Of a stretch of 64,000 nucleotides of DNA, positions 1 to 12,328 are shown in pieces. This stretch comes from Amphiduros pacificus (Eukaryota > Annelida > Polychaeta > Phyllodocida > Hesionidae): assembly GCA_949316495.1 (NCBI GenBank), contig OX439010.1:16362809-16426808 (forward strand). Reading direction: 5' to 3'. The notes under the pieces were generated by a model that saw nothing but the letters and a program-made list of their open reading frames with translations, was not told the origin of the DNA and made no database searches. Both the position numbers and the translations under genes were made by a program. Position 1 is the stretch's first letter; each line of letters begins with the position of its first letter.

Positions 1-938
1 AAAAGTAAGTGTAGAGGTAATCCATCCCCGAGACAGAGACAGAGGTAATAGTAAGTGTAGAGGTAATCCATCCCTGAGACAGAGACAGAGGTAATAGTAA
101 GTGTAGAGGTAATCCATCCCCGAGACAGAGACAGAGGTAATAGTAAGTGTAGAGGTAATCCATCCCTGAGACAGAGACAGAGGTAATAGTAAGTGTAGAG
201 GTAATCCATCCGTGAGACAGAGACAGAGGCAAAAGTAAGTGTAGAGGTAATCCATCCCCGAGACAGAGACAGAGGTAATAGTAAGTGTAGAGGTAATCCA
301 TCCCCGAGACAGAGACAGAGGTAATAGTCAGTGTAGAGGTAATCCATCCCTGAGACAGAGACAGAGGTAATAGTCAGTGTAGAGGTAATCCATCCCTGAG
401 ACAGAGACAGAGGTAATAGTAAGTGTAGAGGTAATCCATCCCTGAGACAGAGACAGAGGCAAAAGTAAGTGTAGAGGTAATCCATCCCCGAGACAGAGAC
501 AGAGCTAATAGTAAGTGTAGAGGTAATCCATCCCTGAGACAGAGACAGAGACAGAGGTAATAGTCAGTGTAGAGGGAACCCATCCCTGAGACAGAGACAG
601 AGATAATAGTAAGTGTAGAGGTAATCCATCCCTGAGACAGAGACAGAGGCAAAAGTAAGTGTAGAGGTAATCCATCCCTGAGACAGAGACAGAGATAATA
701 GTCAGTGTAGAGGTAATCCATCCCCGAGACAGAGACAGAGGTAATAGTCAGTGTAGAGGGAACCCATCCCTGAGACAGAGACAGAGATAATAGTCAGTGT
801 AGAGGTAATCCATCCCCGAGACAGAGACAGAGGTAATAGTAAGTGTAGAGATAACCCATCCCTGAGACAGAGACAGAGATAATAGTCAGTGTAGAGGTAA
901 TCCATCCCTGAGACAGAGACAGAGGTAATAGTAAGTTT
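1..938. repeat. 46-bp minisatellite, about 20 copies
   Basis: Tandem units of 46 bp (core GTAGAGGTAATCCATCC followed by GAGACAGAGACAGAGG) run from the left edge to about 938, with point variants and one unit that has an extra GACAGA. The array lies in the intron just upstream of the first visible ligand-binding exon of the left nuclear receptor. Apparent minus-strand reading frames across it are repeat artefacts, because 46 is not a multiple of three and the frames rotate through the same few peptides. Confidence 0.95.
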
Positions 939-1057
939 AATATATTTATTTTAGCAGTATTCTTAATATTTGTTGTGTTAAAAAAATCATTTATGATAAT
1001 TAGAATTTAACATATCATTTAAGATGAAGATTTTAAGATTTGATGCATATTTTTCAG

Positions 1058-4000
1058 GAACGGACACAAATAGAGGATTCTGTATTTGGTCTGAAGCCCC
1101 TATCAGCTGAGGATCACAGAGATATATTCACACAGACAGGAATAGATGTCGATGGCCGATTAGAGTCAATTAATAAATGTTTGTCAAGTGGTGAAAGCTC
1201 CCTTAAGAAATTAATTCTTTTTCTGAAAGCCATACCAGGTTTTCAGATGTTTGACATAGCAGACCAGATTCAAATTTCAAAAGGTGGGTATTTTGTAATG
1301 TTTTTCAAGTACTTAAATCAGGTAATGAAATCAAGTATTTGTAACTGAGATAAACTGAGCTGGTCTGGTATACAGACTCATCCAAGCTTACTCTTGATTG
1401 TATGAATGTTTGAATGAAGATTTGGTCCTATTAATGTAAACAGAAGGTCTCCTCTACACATGTAGAATAAATAGCAAGTTAACCCTGTTCCCTTCAAAAC
1501 AAGCAGAAAGGAAATGCACACCAGATCCCCTCCATAATCAATATTACATTCACCAGATGCCCTCCATAATCAATATTAAGCTCACCAGATGCCCTCCATA
1601 ATCAATATTAAGCTCACCAGATGCCCTCCATAATCAATATTAAGCTCTCCAGATGCCCTCCATAATCAATATTAGGCTCTCCAGATGCCCTCCATAATCA
1701 ATATTAAGCTCACCAGATCCCCTCCATAATCAATATAAAGCTCTCCAGATGCCCTCCATAATCAATATTAAGCTCACCAGATGCCCTCCATAATCAATAT
1801 TAAGCTCACCAGATGCCCTCCATAATCAATATTAAGCTCACCAGATCCCCCCTATAATCAATATTACATTCACCAGATGCCCTCCATAATCAATATTAAG
1901 CTCACCAGATCCCCTCCATAATCAATATTACATTCACCAGATGCCCTCCATAATCAATATTAAGCTCTCCAGATGCCCTCCATAATCAATATTAGGCTCT
2001 CCAGATGCCCTCCATAATCAATATTAAAAGTTCACCAGATCCCCTCCATAATCAATATTAAGCTCACCAGATCCCCTCCATAATCAATATTCAGCTCTCC
2101 AGATGCCCTCCATAATCAATATTAGGCTCTCCAGATGCCCTCCATAATCAATATTAAAAGTTCACCAGATCCCCTCCATATTCAGTATTAAGTTCACCAG
2201 ATCCCCTCCATAATCAATATTAAGCTTACCATATGCCCTCCATAATCAATATTAAGCTCACCAGATGCCCTCCATAATCAATATTAAGCTTACCATATGC
2301 CCTCCATAATCAATATTAAGTTCACCAGATCCCCTCCATAATCAATATTAAGCTCACCAGATCCCCCCATAATCAATATTAAAAGTTCACCAGATCCCCT
2401 CCATAATCAATATTAAGTTCACCAGATCCCCTCCATAATCAATATTAAAAGTTCACCAGATCCCCTCCATAATCAATATTAAGTTCACCAGATCCCCTCT
2501 ATAATCAATATTACATTCACCAGATGCCCTCCATAATCAATATTAAGCTCACCAGATCCCCTCCATAATCAATATTAAGCTCACCAGATCCCCCCATAAT
2601 CAATATTAAAAGTTCACCAGATCCCCTCCATAATCAATATTAAGCTCACCAGATCCCCTACATAATCAATATTAAGCTCACCAGATCCCCCCATAATCAA
2701 TATTAAAAGTTCACCAGATGCCCTCCATAATCAATATTAAGCTCACCAGATGCCCTCCATAATCAATATTAGGCTCACCAGATGCCCTCCATAATCAATA
2801 ATAAGCTCTCCAGATGCCCTCCATAATCAATATTAAAAGTTCACCAGATCCCCTCCATATTCAGTATTAAGTTCACCAGATGCCCTCCATAATCAATATT
2901 AAAAGTTCACCAGATCCCCTCCATAATCAATATTAAGTTCACCATATCCCCTTCTTTAATCAATAGCAAGTACACCAGATCCCCACTGCAAGTACACTGG
3001 CTCACTACATACATAAAGTCATGCTATAATTTGATCTTTTAATTACAGTTAATACCAATTGAAATAATAAATGTATATGTTAATATCTGTTTATTGTCTT
3101 GCCTGCAACAGCTGTTGGCAATACTAAGATATCACTTTCCGTCTGTCCATCAGTCTGTCTGCCCGCCAGCATTTAGAGCCATGATAATGCAACAGCTATA
3201 CTAAGATATCACTTTCCGTCTGTCCATCAGTCTGTCTGCCCACCAGCATTTAGAGCCATGAGCTTTATTCAGTGACTATTATAGATAGAACTATCATAAT
3301 TGGTGAGACGATACATCCTAAAGAGTAATATTAGTTACCCAGATGATAATTACACTTCAGTGAGCAATTCAGCTTTTTGCAGAAAAAACTTTGACATATC
3401 TTTCCTCTTGGCTATTGTGTAACTTCCAAGCTTGAAACTTTGTAGAAATGTGTATCATGGTGTTCTCAGCAGAGGCTGGTTGAAAATGTCATGCTTGTGT
3501 GAGTAGTCATGACTCAGTTAATGCTTAAATAAATCTTGGAATTTGACAGTAAGTGATTGAGCTGTCATTATTGGCATGATGATTCTACTTGATTAACAGT
3601 ATTGGTATCAGTGATGATCGTCATGCTTGGCTGAACAGTCATGCCTCGGTGAACAATTTAGATAAAATATTGACAGGGACTTTTTAGTGGGCTGATACAT
3701 CTTGAAGGGTGCCATTGTTAGGTTAGATTAAAGACATGCTCCAGTGTCCATGTTGTAGACCATTTTAGTTGGATTATGTAAATGGACAATTATTTAATAT
3801 CAGTGAAGAACTACATGCTTCATTGACCAGTCATGCCTCAATCAACACTGGAAAAAAAAATTGAAAAACAAATATTCAGTGACCATGTTTGAATTTATGT
3901 ACTCACATTTCTCCAACTGATAAGTATGACTTGGAAGAATTTTGATCGTTTCAATATTCTGTTGAATATAGGAAGTGAGCAAAATCAGGTGACAGATCCA

Positions 4001-4890
4001 ACTGTGAGTCTGGTTTTCAATTTTGTGATGAAAATAATAACTTAGATAAGATTGTTTTTCCATTTCAGTTGCTAATTGGCATTGGGTATACTTTACGACC
4101 ATTCCCTTGTGGAATACAGACACTTATATGTACACTTGCCCAGACTGTCAGGAAACACACACTAAAAACGACTTTAGTAAAATTTGGGACCAGGAATATT
4201 TGGAGCTTTTATTCACAATGATCAGGAGACTGAAGGCCCTAGAACTCGGCCCATCGGAACTCGCTGTCATCAAAACACTCTCCATATTATCAATAGGTAA
4301 AGTTGTATTCTCAATCTACTGAATTCTATTTCTAAAATATTGAATGCAAGATAGATGATAAGGAAAGAAACATCTGACCAATTTATGAATATGCATGAGA
4401 TGTTTAGTGGAGAATTATAAATGAAAATAACCATTTAGGAGAAGGAATATATAATAGTGTTTATTTTTATTTGAATATTAAATAAGTTTAAACTTAATGT
4501 ATTTCTCCTGTTTCAGATGACCATATAGAAAACATAAAGGACAGAACTGCTGTAGAGAAACAACAGCTGGTCGTCATGGAAACCTTGGCATATTTGTTAG
4601 AGAAGAATCGACCCGAGGATCCATTGGCCATTGCCCGAATAATTCAGCTACTGACTGATATGCGGACATTATTTTATGAAGCAAGAAGAGCTATGATTAA
4701 AGTGTATTCAAATCATCCGAATCTTAATATGCCAGAGTTGACATTTGAGATGATGGAAGATGATCTGCAAAAGGCTTTCTCCAAATTTAGGATAGAGGAT
4801 GAGAGTAGCACAGGAGCAGACCTGCAGAACAGTATTACAGAGAGATCAGATGTCCAGACAGAGAACCCATCAGAACATTTGAACACCTAA
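1058..4890 (+). CDS. Nuclear receptor ligand-binding domain, 3' part of gene (paralogue A)
   Basis: Three exons are supported by splice sites and matching phases: 1058-1283, 4069-4296 and 4517-4890 (stop TAA). They give about 275 residues. The first exon carries the nuclear-receptor helix 3-5 signature (FLKAIPGFQMFDIADQIQI), where coactivator and ligand contacts normally lie. The second has a YTCPDC motif in the region between helix 5 and helix 6. The third ends in LTFEMMEDD followed by an acidic tail; this could be a degenerate AF-2 helix. Exon junction phases (1, 1) and residues match paralogue B downstream, so the two are head-to-tail tandem duplicates. The DNA-binding domain should lie left of the window. 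The family is a ligand-regulated nuclear transcription factor; the subfamily (perhaps the mollusc-expanded NR1-like receptors) is inferred only. The last exon is followed within about 35 bp by a minisatellite. Confidence 0.9.
1525..2960. repeat. 32-bp minisatellite in intron of nuclear receptor A
   Basis: About 44 tandem copies of a unit near CCAGATGCCCTCCATAATCA plus ATATTAAGCTCA. Unit length is 30-34 bp because of AAAAG insertions and single-base losses. Groups of variant units recur in the same order, which suggests multi-unit duplication. It lies entirely in the intron between ligand-domain exons. Confidence 0.95.
2961..4068. other. Rest of the nuclear receptor A intron
   Basis: AT-rich intron sequence. 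The only structure seen is the short duplication at 3106-3261. The stretch ends at the CATTTCAG acceptor at 4061-4068. Confidence 0.7.
3106..3261. repeat. Two-copy direct duplication, about 75-84 bp
   Basis: The segment beginning CAACAGCT and ending TTTAGAGCCATGA occurs twice in direct order (3106-3189 and 3190-3261) with few differences. The second copy lacks several bases near its start. Confidence 0.85.
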
Positions 4891-4924
4891 AGGTTTAGGA
4901 GGGCTTTGACATCCTACACGATGT

Positions 4925-5828
4925 GAAGGGCATAAACTTCCCACACTGGTAAAAGGATGGGAAGAACATAACCTTGGCATGCCACACTGGTAAAAGGATG
5001 GGAAGGACACAACCTTGGCATCCCACACTAACCTTGGCATGCCACACTGGTAAAAGGATGGGAAGGACATAACCTTGGCATCCCACACTGGTAAAAGGAT
5101 GGGAAGGACATAACCTTGGCATCCCACACTGGTAAAAGGATGGGAAGGACACAACCTTGGCATCCCACACCGGTAAAAGGATGGGAAGGACATAACCTTG
5201 GCATCCCACACTGGTAAAAGATGGGAAGGACATAACCTTGGCATCCCACACTGGTAAAAGATGGGAAGGACATAACCTTGGCATTCCACACTGGTAAAAG
5301 GATGGGAAGGACATAACCTTGGCATGCCACACTGGTAAAAGGATGGGAAGGACATAACCTTGGCATTCCACACTGGTAAAAGGATGGGAAGGACACAACC
5401 TTGGCATGCCACACTGGTAAAAGGATGGGAATGACATAACCTTGGCATCCCACACTAACCTTGGCATTCCACACTGGTAAAAGGATGGGAAGGACATAAC
5501 CTTGGCATCCCACACTGGTAAAAGGATGGGAAGGACATAACCTTGGCATTCCACACTGGTAAAAGGATGGGAAGGACACAACCTTGGCATCCCACACTGG
5601 TAAAAGGATGGGAAGGGCATAACCTTGACATCATACACTGGTAAAAGGATGGGAAGGACATAACCTTGGCATCATACACTGGTAAAATGATGGGAAGGAC
5701 ATAACCTTGGCATCCCACACTGGTAAAATGATGGGAAGGGCATAACCTTGGCATCCCACACTGGTAAAAGGATGGGAAGGACATAACCTTGACATCATAC
5801 ACTGGTAAAAGGATGGGAAGGACATAAA
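4925..5828. repeat. 41-bp minisatellite just after the stop codon of nuclear receptor A
   Basis: About 22 copies of a 41-bp unit (AACCTTGGCATCCCACACTG then GTAAAAGGATGGGAAGGACAT). The first recognisable unit begins about 35 bp after the TAA, so the array probably lies in the 3' UTR or immediate 3' flank. Several units are shortened. The minus-strand frames of up to 247 aa through it are not evidence of a protein. Confidence 0.95.
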
Positions 5829-6790
5829 GGTCCACCATTATTCTGACTGAGGTGATAATGACAGCATTTCATGACATTTTGTAATGCTGCTTGCAAAGTA
5901 TTAAAATGTGATCATGTTTTACATTTATCATTAATTTTGATGCGAGTAGCCATGGTCATAAATTATTGGAACTTGCTATATATTGTATAGTACCTCATAC
6001 TTGGTGCACTACAAGGGTGCTCTGCAACCATTAGATATTTTTACCAAATGGTCTCAGGGTCAAACTACAATTATTTCCTCAAGTCACTCGTGTGTCCATT
6101 TTTGAGGGGGGTGACGACCTGAAGTATTTGTTTTTTTATTACTTGACTAATTTTTGGCATCTAGGCATGTTTCATTTTTCAAAACGTTTAATCATAGATA
6201 CATGTTATAAAATGTTAAAATTGTATGCTTTTCAGTGTGTTTGACCTCATTTAAAATCATTGAAAACCTGTTGATCATGATAAGTTTAGAACAAATAAAA
6301 GTAGCTTTACTAAACCGGAACCATCAATCCATCTTTTCAATATCTTGAAAGGGTATGCTTGTCAGCAACAAATTTGGTGGTGATCTTCAAAAATTCCAAA
6401 TTTGATGGTGATCTTCAATTTTAGGCAAAATGATACATTTAAATACTCCTGTACAATGTATAATTCAAGGTGCACTCCAAACAATTAAGGAAATAATTTT
6501 GTTGAGTAGCCTTTATTTATCTTACTTGTCCTGTAAATATTCAAAACCTGAAAAACTAAAATACCCATTTCAATCTTCAGCTCTCTATCCCAAACCATCA
6601 AAAATGGTAATCTTGATTGACATTTGGTGGGAAGCAATGGTTTAATTTAATGTTTATAGTATTTTTTCAGTCAAAAATCAAATGCTCACTGAAACTAGAT
6701 GATGATTTTGGCTCTATGTTTTGAATGATATTTACATGAATACTTAACATAATTGTGAGCTTTTAAAATCTGGAGGCAAATAAAGGCAGA
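5829..6790. other. Intergenic flank 3' of nuclear receptor A
   Basis: AT-rich sequence with no coding signal that I recognise. An AATAAA at about 6294 could serve as a poly(A) signal for gene A. Confidence 0.5.
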
Positions 6791-6794
6791 CATG

Positions 6795-8590
6795 AAAACT
6801 TCTGACCAATAAAATTTAACTTGTAAAATCCTCTGTCCAATAAAAGCCCACTTACTTATAATATCCTCTGTCCAATAAAGGCTCACTTATAATATCCTCT
6901 GTCCAATAAAGGCCTACCAATGATATCCTCTGTCCAATAAAGGCCCACTTACTTATAATATCCTCATTCCAATAAAGGCTCACTTCTGATATCCTCTGTC
7001 CAATAAAGGCCCACTTACTTATAATATCCTCTGTCCAATAAAGGCCCACTTACTTATAATATCCTCTGTCCAATAAAGGCTCACTTATGATATCATCTGT
7101 CCAATAAAGGCTCACTTATGATATCCTCGGTCCAATAAAGGCCTACCAATGATATCCTCTGTCCAATAAAGGCTAACTTATAATATCCTCTGTCCAATAA
7201 AGGCCCACCTGATATCCTTACCTACAAGGTGACCTGACCTACCTATGATGTCCTGTGACCAGTAAAGGCTTACCTATGATGTCACCTGACCAAAAAAGGC
7301 CTACCTATGATGTTCTGTGACCAGTAAAGGCCTACCTATGATGACCACTGACTAATAAAGGCTTACCTATGATATCCTCTGACCAATAAAGGCTTACCTA
7401 TGATATCCTCTGACCAATAAAGGCCTACCTATGATATCCTCTGACCAATAAAGGCCTTTTTATGATGTCCACTGACTGATAAAGGCCTACCTATGGTGTC
7501 CTGTGACCAGTAATGGCCTACCTATGATGTCCTGTGACCAGTAATGGCCTACCTATGATGTCACCTGACCAATAAAGGCTTACCTATGATGACCACTGAC
7601 TAATAAAGGCCTACCTATGATGTTCTGTGACCAGTAAAGGCTTACCTATGATGTCCACTGACTAATAAAGGCTTACCTATGATGTCCTGTGACCAATACA
7701 TGCCTATCTATGATATCCTATGACCAATAAAGGCCTATCTATGATGTCCTGTGACCAGTAATGGCCTACCTATGATGTCACCTGACCAATAAAGGCTTAC
7801 CTATGATGACCACTGACTAATAAAGGCCTACCTATGATATCCTCTGACCAATAAAGGCCTTTTTATGATGTCCACTGACTGATAAAGGCCTACCTATGAT
7901 GTCCTATGACCAGCAATGGCTTACCTATGATGTCACCTGACCAATAAAGGCTTACCTATGATGACCACTGACTAATAAAGGCCTACCTATGATGTCCTGT
8001 GACCAGTAATGGCCTACCTATGATGTCACCTGACCAATAAAGGCTTACCTATGATGACCACTGACTAATAAAGGCCTACCTATGATGTCCTATGACCAGC
8101 AATGGCTTACCTATGATGTCACCTGACCAATAAAGGCTTACCTATGATGACCACTGACTAATAAAGGCCTACCTATGATGTTCTGTGACCAGTAAAGGCT
8201 TACCTATGATGTCCACTGACTAATAAAGGCTTACCTATGATGTCCTGTGACCAATACATGCCTATCTATGATATCCTATGACCAATAAAGGCCTATCTAT
8301 GATGTCCTATGGTCAATAAAGGCCTACCTATGATATCCATTGACCAATAAAGGCCTATCTATGATGTCCTATCACTATGACCAATAAAGGCCTATCTATG
8401 ATATCCTATGACCAATATGGGCCTACCTATGATGTCCTATCACTATGACCAATAAAGGCCTATCTATGATATCCTATGACCAATATGGGCCTACCTATGA
8501 TGTCCTATCACTATGACCAATAAAGGCATACTTTTGATATCCTCTGACCAACACATGCTTTCTTGTGAAATCGTATGACCAATATAGAAC
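6795..8590. repeat. 32-37-bp minisatellite with an AATAAA in most units
   Basis: Two related blocks. From about 6825 to 7200 the units are about 35 bp (CCTCTGTCCAATAAAGGCCC type); from about 7205 to 8590 they are about 32 bp (CTATGATGTCCTGTGACC then AATAAAGGC type). Most units carry CCAATAAAGG or CTAATAAAGG, and so the poly(A) hexamer on the + strand. A block of about 190 bp at 7561-7750 recurs almost unchanged at 8119-8305, showing higher-order duplication. Confidence 0.93.
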
Positions 8591-8756
8591 CCTGCAAATA
8601 AGCTTACTTGTGAAATCCTGTCACAACTAAAGGCCTATTTATGAAACCTTTCTTCTCTTTGATTTGGTTTGAGCACAAACATATTAGTTTTTCTAAACAT
8701 ATTAGTTTTTCTAAGATTCTGGGCCATACCAATGTTGAAGTTATGTAACAAGTTCT

Positions 8757-8950
8757 TACATGAGCAGTGGCTGATGCATGAAGAGTTAACCCGCTGACCT
8801 TGTAAATCTGTGGCCAGGTGGGATGTCCTATCAAGAAACTGCCACATGACAACTCAGTGAGGCAGCAATATATCTGCTCAAGCAGGGCTCATCATGAAAT
8901 GACTGAAATAATGTTGAAAGTGATGTAAAATCATAAACAAATTAATAAAT
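8757..8950 (+). mobile_element. 5'-truncated tRNA-derived SINE, same family as 15785-16104
   Basis: It matches the body and tail of the full-length SINE at 15785: AGAGTTAACCCGCTGACC, TGACAACTCAGTGAGGCAGC, and the tail GAAATGACTGAAATAATG followed by TTGAAAGTGATGTAAAA. The tRNA-like head with A and B boxes is missing or unrecognisable. Many mismatches suggest an older copy. Confidence 0.8.
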
Positions 8951-9162
8951 ACATATGACTGATAAACTACAGTGACCAATCTCTGCCACAAATGGTTAAT
9001 AATAAAGGTTTGCCTCACAGTAAAGGATAGAGGTTGATTACCAGTTATGAAGCCATGTAGCCATGACATATTTGATCTCAGTATAAAGTTATGGATGTAC
9101 TCCACTATTTGGATAGATATTGTATGACAAATCATGTAATATGTCAGTCAGAGTATTACTGG

Positions 9163-9719
9163 CTTAAAAACAATGAAGTGTGCAGAAATGCAAACTATCT
9201 GTACAGGTAATAAATGGTGATGTTTAGTCTTAGTTTATTTACTTTTGGTTTTAGCTCCTTATTTATCTGTGACTTGATCACATCAAGTAATGACTTAAGA
9301 TTATCAGGAGCCTGTGAGAATAACAAGTTAAATTATAGAATAAAATAACAAGCCAGGCTTTGATTTTCAACTCATTTTTTAGGCCAACAATCGAAACAAA
9401 GATCCTAGAATACTTGTTAAGTCATTGTGGAATATGTAGTTCTATATTGTTTCTGCCCATTAAAAATGTCCTAGTCATCATTTTTTATTATCAAATGAAA
9501 TGTGTATTGTTATGAAATTTAAGATCTATTTCTGAAACTGTCAATGAATAGTTTCGGCATCTCAGGAAAACATTTGTTCATTATTTGTCTGAAATATAAA
9601 AATATATGTACAGTGTCAAAGAAAAATTGGGATCAGCTTATTGTCTGACAAATATTGATTGATTGATTGATTGAATTTTATTGACAATAGAAGGTCTTAA
9701 AAACAATGAAGTGTGCAGA
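9163..9719. repeat. 24-bp exact direct repeats, 509 bp apart
   Basis: The 24 bases at 9163-9186 (starting CTTAAAAACAATGAAG, ending GTGCAGA) recur at 9696-9719. The intervening sequence contains the (ATTG)n tail of a LINE fragment. This may be a target duplication, or a shared piece of two related copies. Confidence 0.7.
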
Positions 9720-11118
9720 TCAATACTACTTAGAAGTATCTTCTAAATATATACATTTGATACTCACAGATTATTTCTAATTCAATTAATACGAACAAAT
9801 ATAAATACAATTAACACGAACAAATATAAATACAAAAAAGAAAATAGACAATAGAGCACCACTTGGTGGCATTCAATTCAATATACATACATTTTTTAAA
9901 GTGCTTTGGCAGAATCATATACAAATCAGACGAGATTGTTTATTCATAATTTTGTGATTCAAGAAATGGATGGGTGTTAATTTTGATAGCTTTCAGAATG
10001 ATGGAAATTTAGATCAGTCTTAACTGAAACATTGGTTCTGGATTGCGATTAATGAATCATCTTGTATGAGTGGTCTATGTTTGTCAAAGTTGGCATTGTT
10101 ATCATTAATCATGTTATTTGTAATAAACATAATGAAATACTTGGTCTATAGCACCAGAGAATTATTATAAATCTAAGCATCCTACATATTTTGATTTTAA
10201 GCATTACAATTACTCATATTGGACTAGAATCATAATTGGACGTATTGTTTAGCACTGTTTCAGATCTCTTTTTTAGACATAAATATACATATTTTGCTAG
10301 AGATCTAATCACTCTCTTATTTTCACATTTCATAATGACAGTGAAATATTCCAAATTATTTACCAAGTGATCCCATGGTAATTCATCTATGACTACAGAC
10401 ATAAGTTCTCTACTTTTTTTTTGATATAAAGTGCATGTCATGATAAAGTGATTTTCATCTTCAACACCAAGTTCTTAATTCTGGCGGTGTTTTATTTGGT
10501 CTGTCATATCTGCCTGTTTCTATTCTTAAGTTATGAGAACTTATTCTGAATCTAAATAGGGATAATGCATGATTCAGATTTTTTACACATGACAAGTATT
10601 TTTCCATCATGAATTCAGACTTGAAAAGAGAGTATGTCCTCAATTTTGGATACAATAAGTTATTTCCAATCTTTTCTATGCACTCAGTTCTAAATTTGTT
10701 CTAAAGTTCTGCTTCTATTATCGTTAAATCTGTGCTGGTATTTAGACATTGCTCCTCCCAGTGGTGTTGTTGATTTACATCATACAGAATATTTTTTATT
10801 TGGCTGCACCAGTTTATTTGTCCTAGTTCATGCAATTCAAGAAGTGAGTTATATGCTTTTTCACTATATGGTTATTTTTTAGTAAGAGGATTCTTTTCCA
10901 GTATTTATTGCCTGAAATTTTTGTTTGAGGATAAGGGGAAATCTTCCAGACTCGCTATATATTGCATAATTACTGGAAGATATTTTAAACGGAGATTGCT
11001 TTTTAGATAAGATAAATTTATTTTTTCTAGAGATTTGACTTATTTTCCTGTAAACCAAACATCAGCAGCATATTCCATGATTGGGCTTATTTGAGTATCA
11101 AATGTTTTGAAGGCTAAA
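9653..11118 (-). mobile_element. 5'-truncated LINE fragment (reverse transcriptase C-terminal half)
   Basis: Read on the minus strand, 11100 to about 11040 gives FDTQISPIMEYAADVWF, a motif typical of the thumb region after the LINE reverse transcriptase catalytic core. 10655-10214 gives KLRTYSLFKSEFMMEKYL, then ALSLFRFRISSHNLRIETGR, then a C-terminal C..C..H-type stretch and the end of the ORF, spread over at least two frames. The element ends at a (CAAT)n 3' tail on the minus strand (9653-9673). Only the 3' half is present, as expected after incomplete target-primed reverse transcription. Frames are broken several times, so this copy is dead. The clade is not assigned. Confidence 0.75.
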
Positions 11119-12328
11119 ATTGGTGAAAGTTGTCCTATACTATATAGTTGTCAAATATATGAGATGGTTTGACTCAATGAAAACAATAATTTATGAAGTA
11201 TTATATTACTCATGGATAATGAGAACAGTTTTTGCTTTGTGCATTAGTATTTTTGTAACCAGATTTTTTACACACTGTAACCAGATTTTTTACTTACACA
11301 CTATAAGTGAGTTATATTATTTTTGGTCTGCATTTTCATATTCTGACCTTGAAATATCTGAGTCAGTGCTAAATACACATGATGAATCATTGCAAACTTT
11401 ACAATATTCAGGTAAATTTCCAACATGGTTTCAGAGCGTGCCACTCATGTGAATATAGTTAATTACAGCTTTACAAGACAGGTTTAAGGCAATGAAATAA
11501 AGAATAAAAATTAATGGATGCTAATAACTGGAAGAAAATCAAAAAACAAAACAAAAATCCTGTCTTCATCTCCTGAAAATGCAAGAAAATCTTAAGATTT
11601 GAGCATCCCACTTACCTTAAATTTCTTCCTCAAGACCAAGCCCTAGGAACAGTACAATAATACCTTATTCTTCTGTCATTCAAATGTGGTTGACTCAATT
11701 TTTGCAGCTGGAGACTGTGATCAAGTGTTTATATTTTCTTTATTTAACGTCATCCAAAGAATAGTCAAGCTTTTTTGGGAGATTTTAGATATACTCATAC
11801 ATAAGATATGATTTATCACTGAAAGAGTTGGGTATTTAAAAATCTCATGCAAACGGGATTCGGGCTTTGCTGATAGGTGATTGGAGAACACTATGGAAGT
11901 GCACAAAACAAAACTCTCTAAACTCCAAGCATTAAAACAAAACAAGATTGAAACCCACAGACTGTAATTCTTATTTATTATCTTTGTTATTCAATATACC
12001 ATCAGAGCAGAACTTTGTACTTCAAAACACAAAGTAGGTTAACAGAGGTGTTCTGATAATCTTGATATCAAACACCGACGTATTGATCTATATTTCACCG
12101 ATAGCCACATTGCAATGTCCATATTTGTCTTGTTTGAAGAAGGGATATTATCTCACATTTAGTATTGCTTGATTAAGGTAAGATATGACATAATTTAATG
12201 TGATTAGATGTAAGATTACATAAATAAATCAATGTGAATAATTCATCAAAGGAAATTTGAAATATTATCATTTATATTTGGAAATACATGTTTAAGTTTA
12301 TTTGTGTTAATCTTGTCCTTTGTTTCAG
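11119..12328. other. Upstream region of nuclear receptor B
   Basis: AT-rich DNA between the LINE fragment and the first recognised exon of paralogue B. A promoter and non-coding first exon may lie here, because the first coding exon begins at a splice acceptor (TGTTTCAG at 12321-12328). No clear TATA box or exon could be picked out by eye. Confidence 0.4.

Noticed and set aside
374-905. Minus-strand frames in the first kilobase
   Set aside because: 46-bp repeat translated in rotating frames; no independent support.
3842-4123. 93-aa minus-strand frame overlapping a receptor exon
   Set aside because: Shadow of the ligand-binding exon on the other strand.
4870-5838. Minus-strand frames of 127-247 codons (FTSVGCQGYVLPILLPVW-like)
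   Set aside because: Produced by the 41-bp array; all three minus frames are open with the same shuffled peptides.
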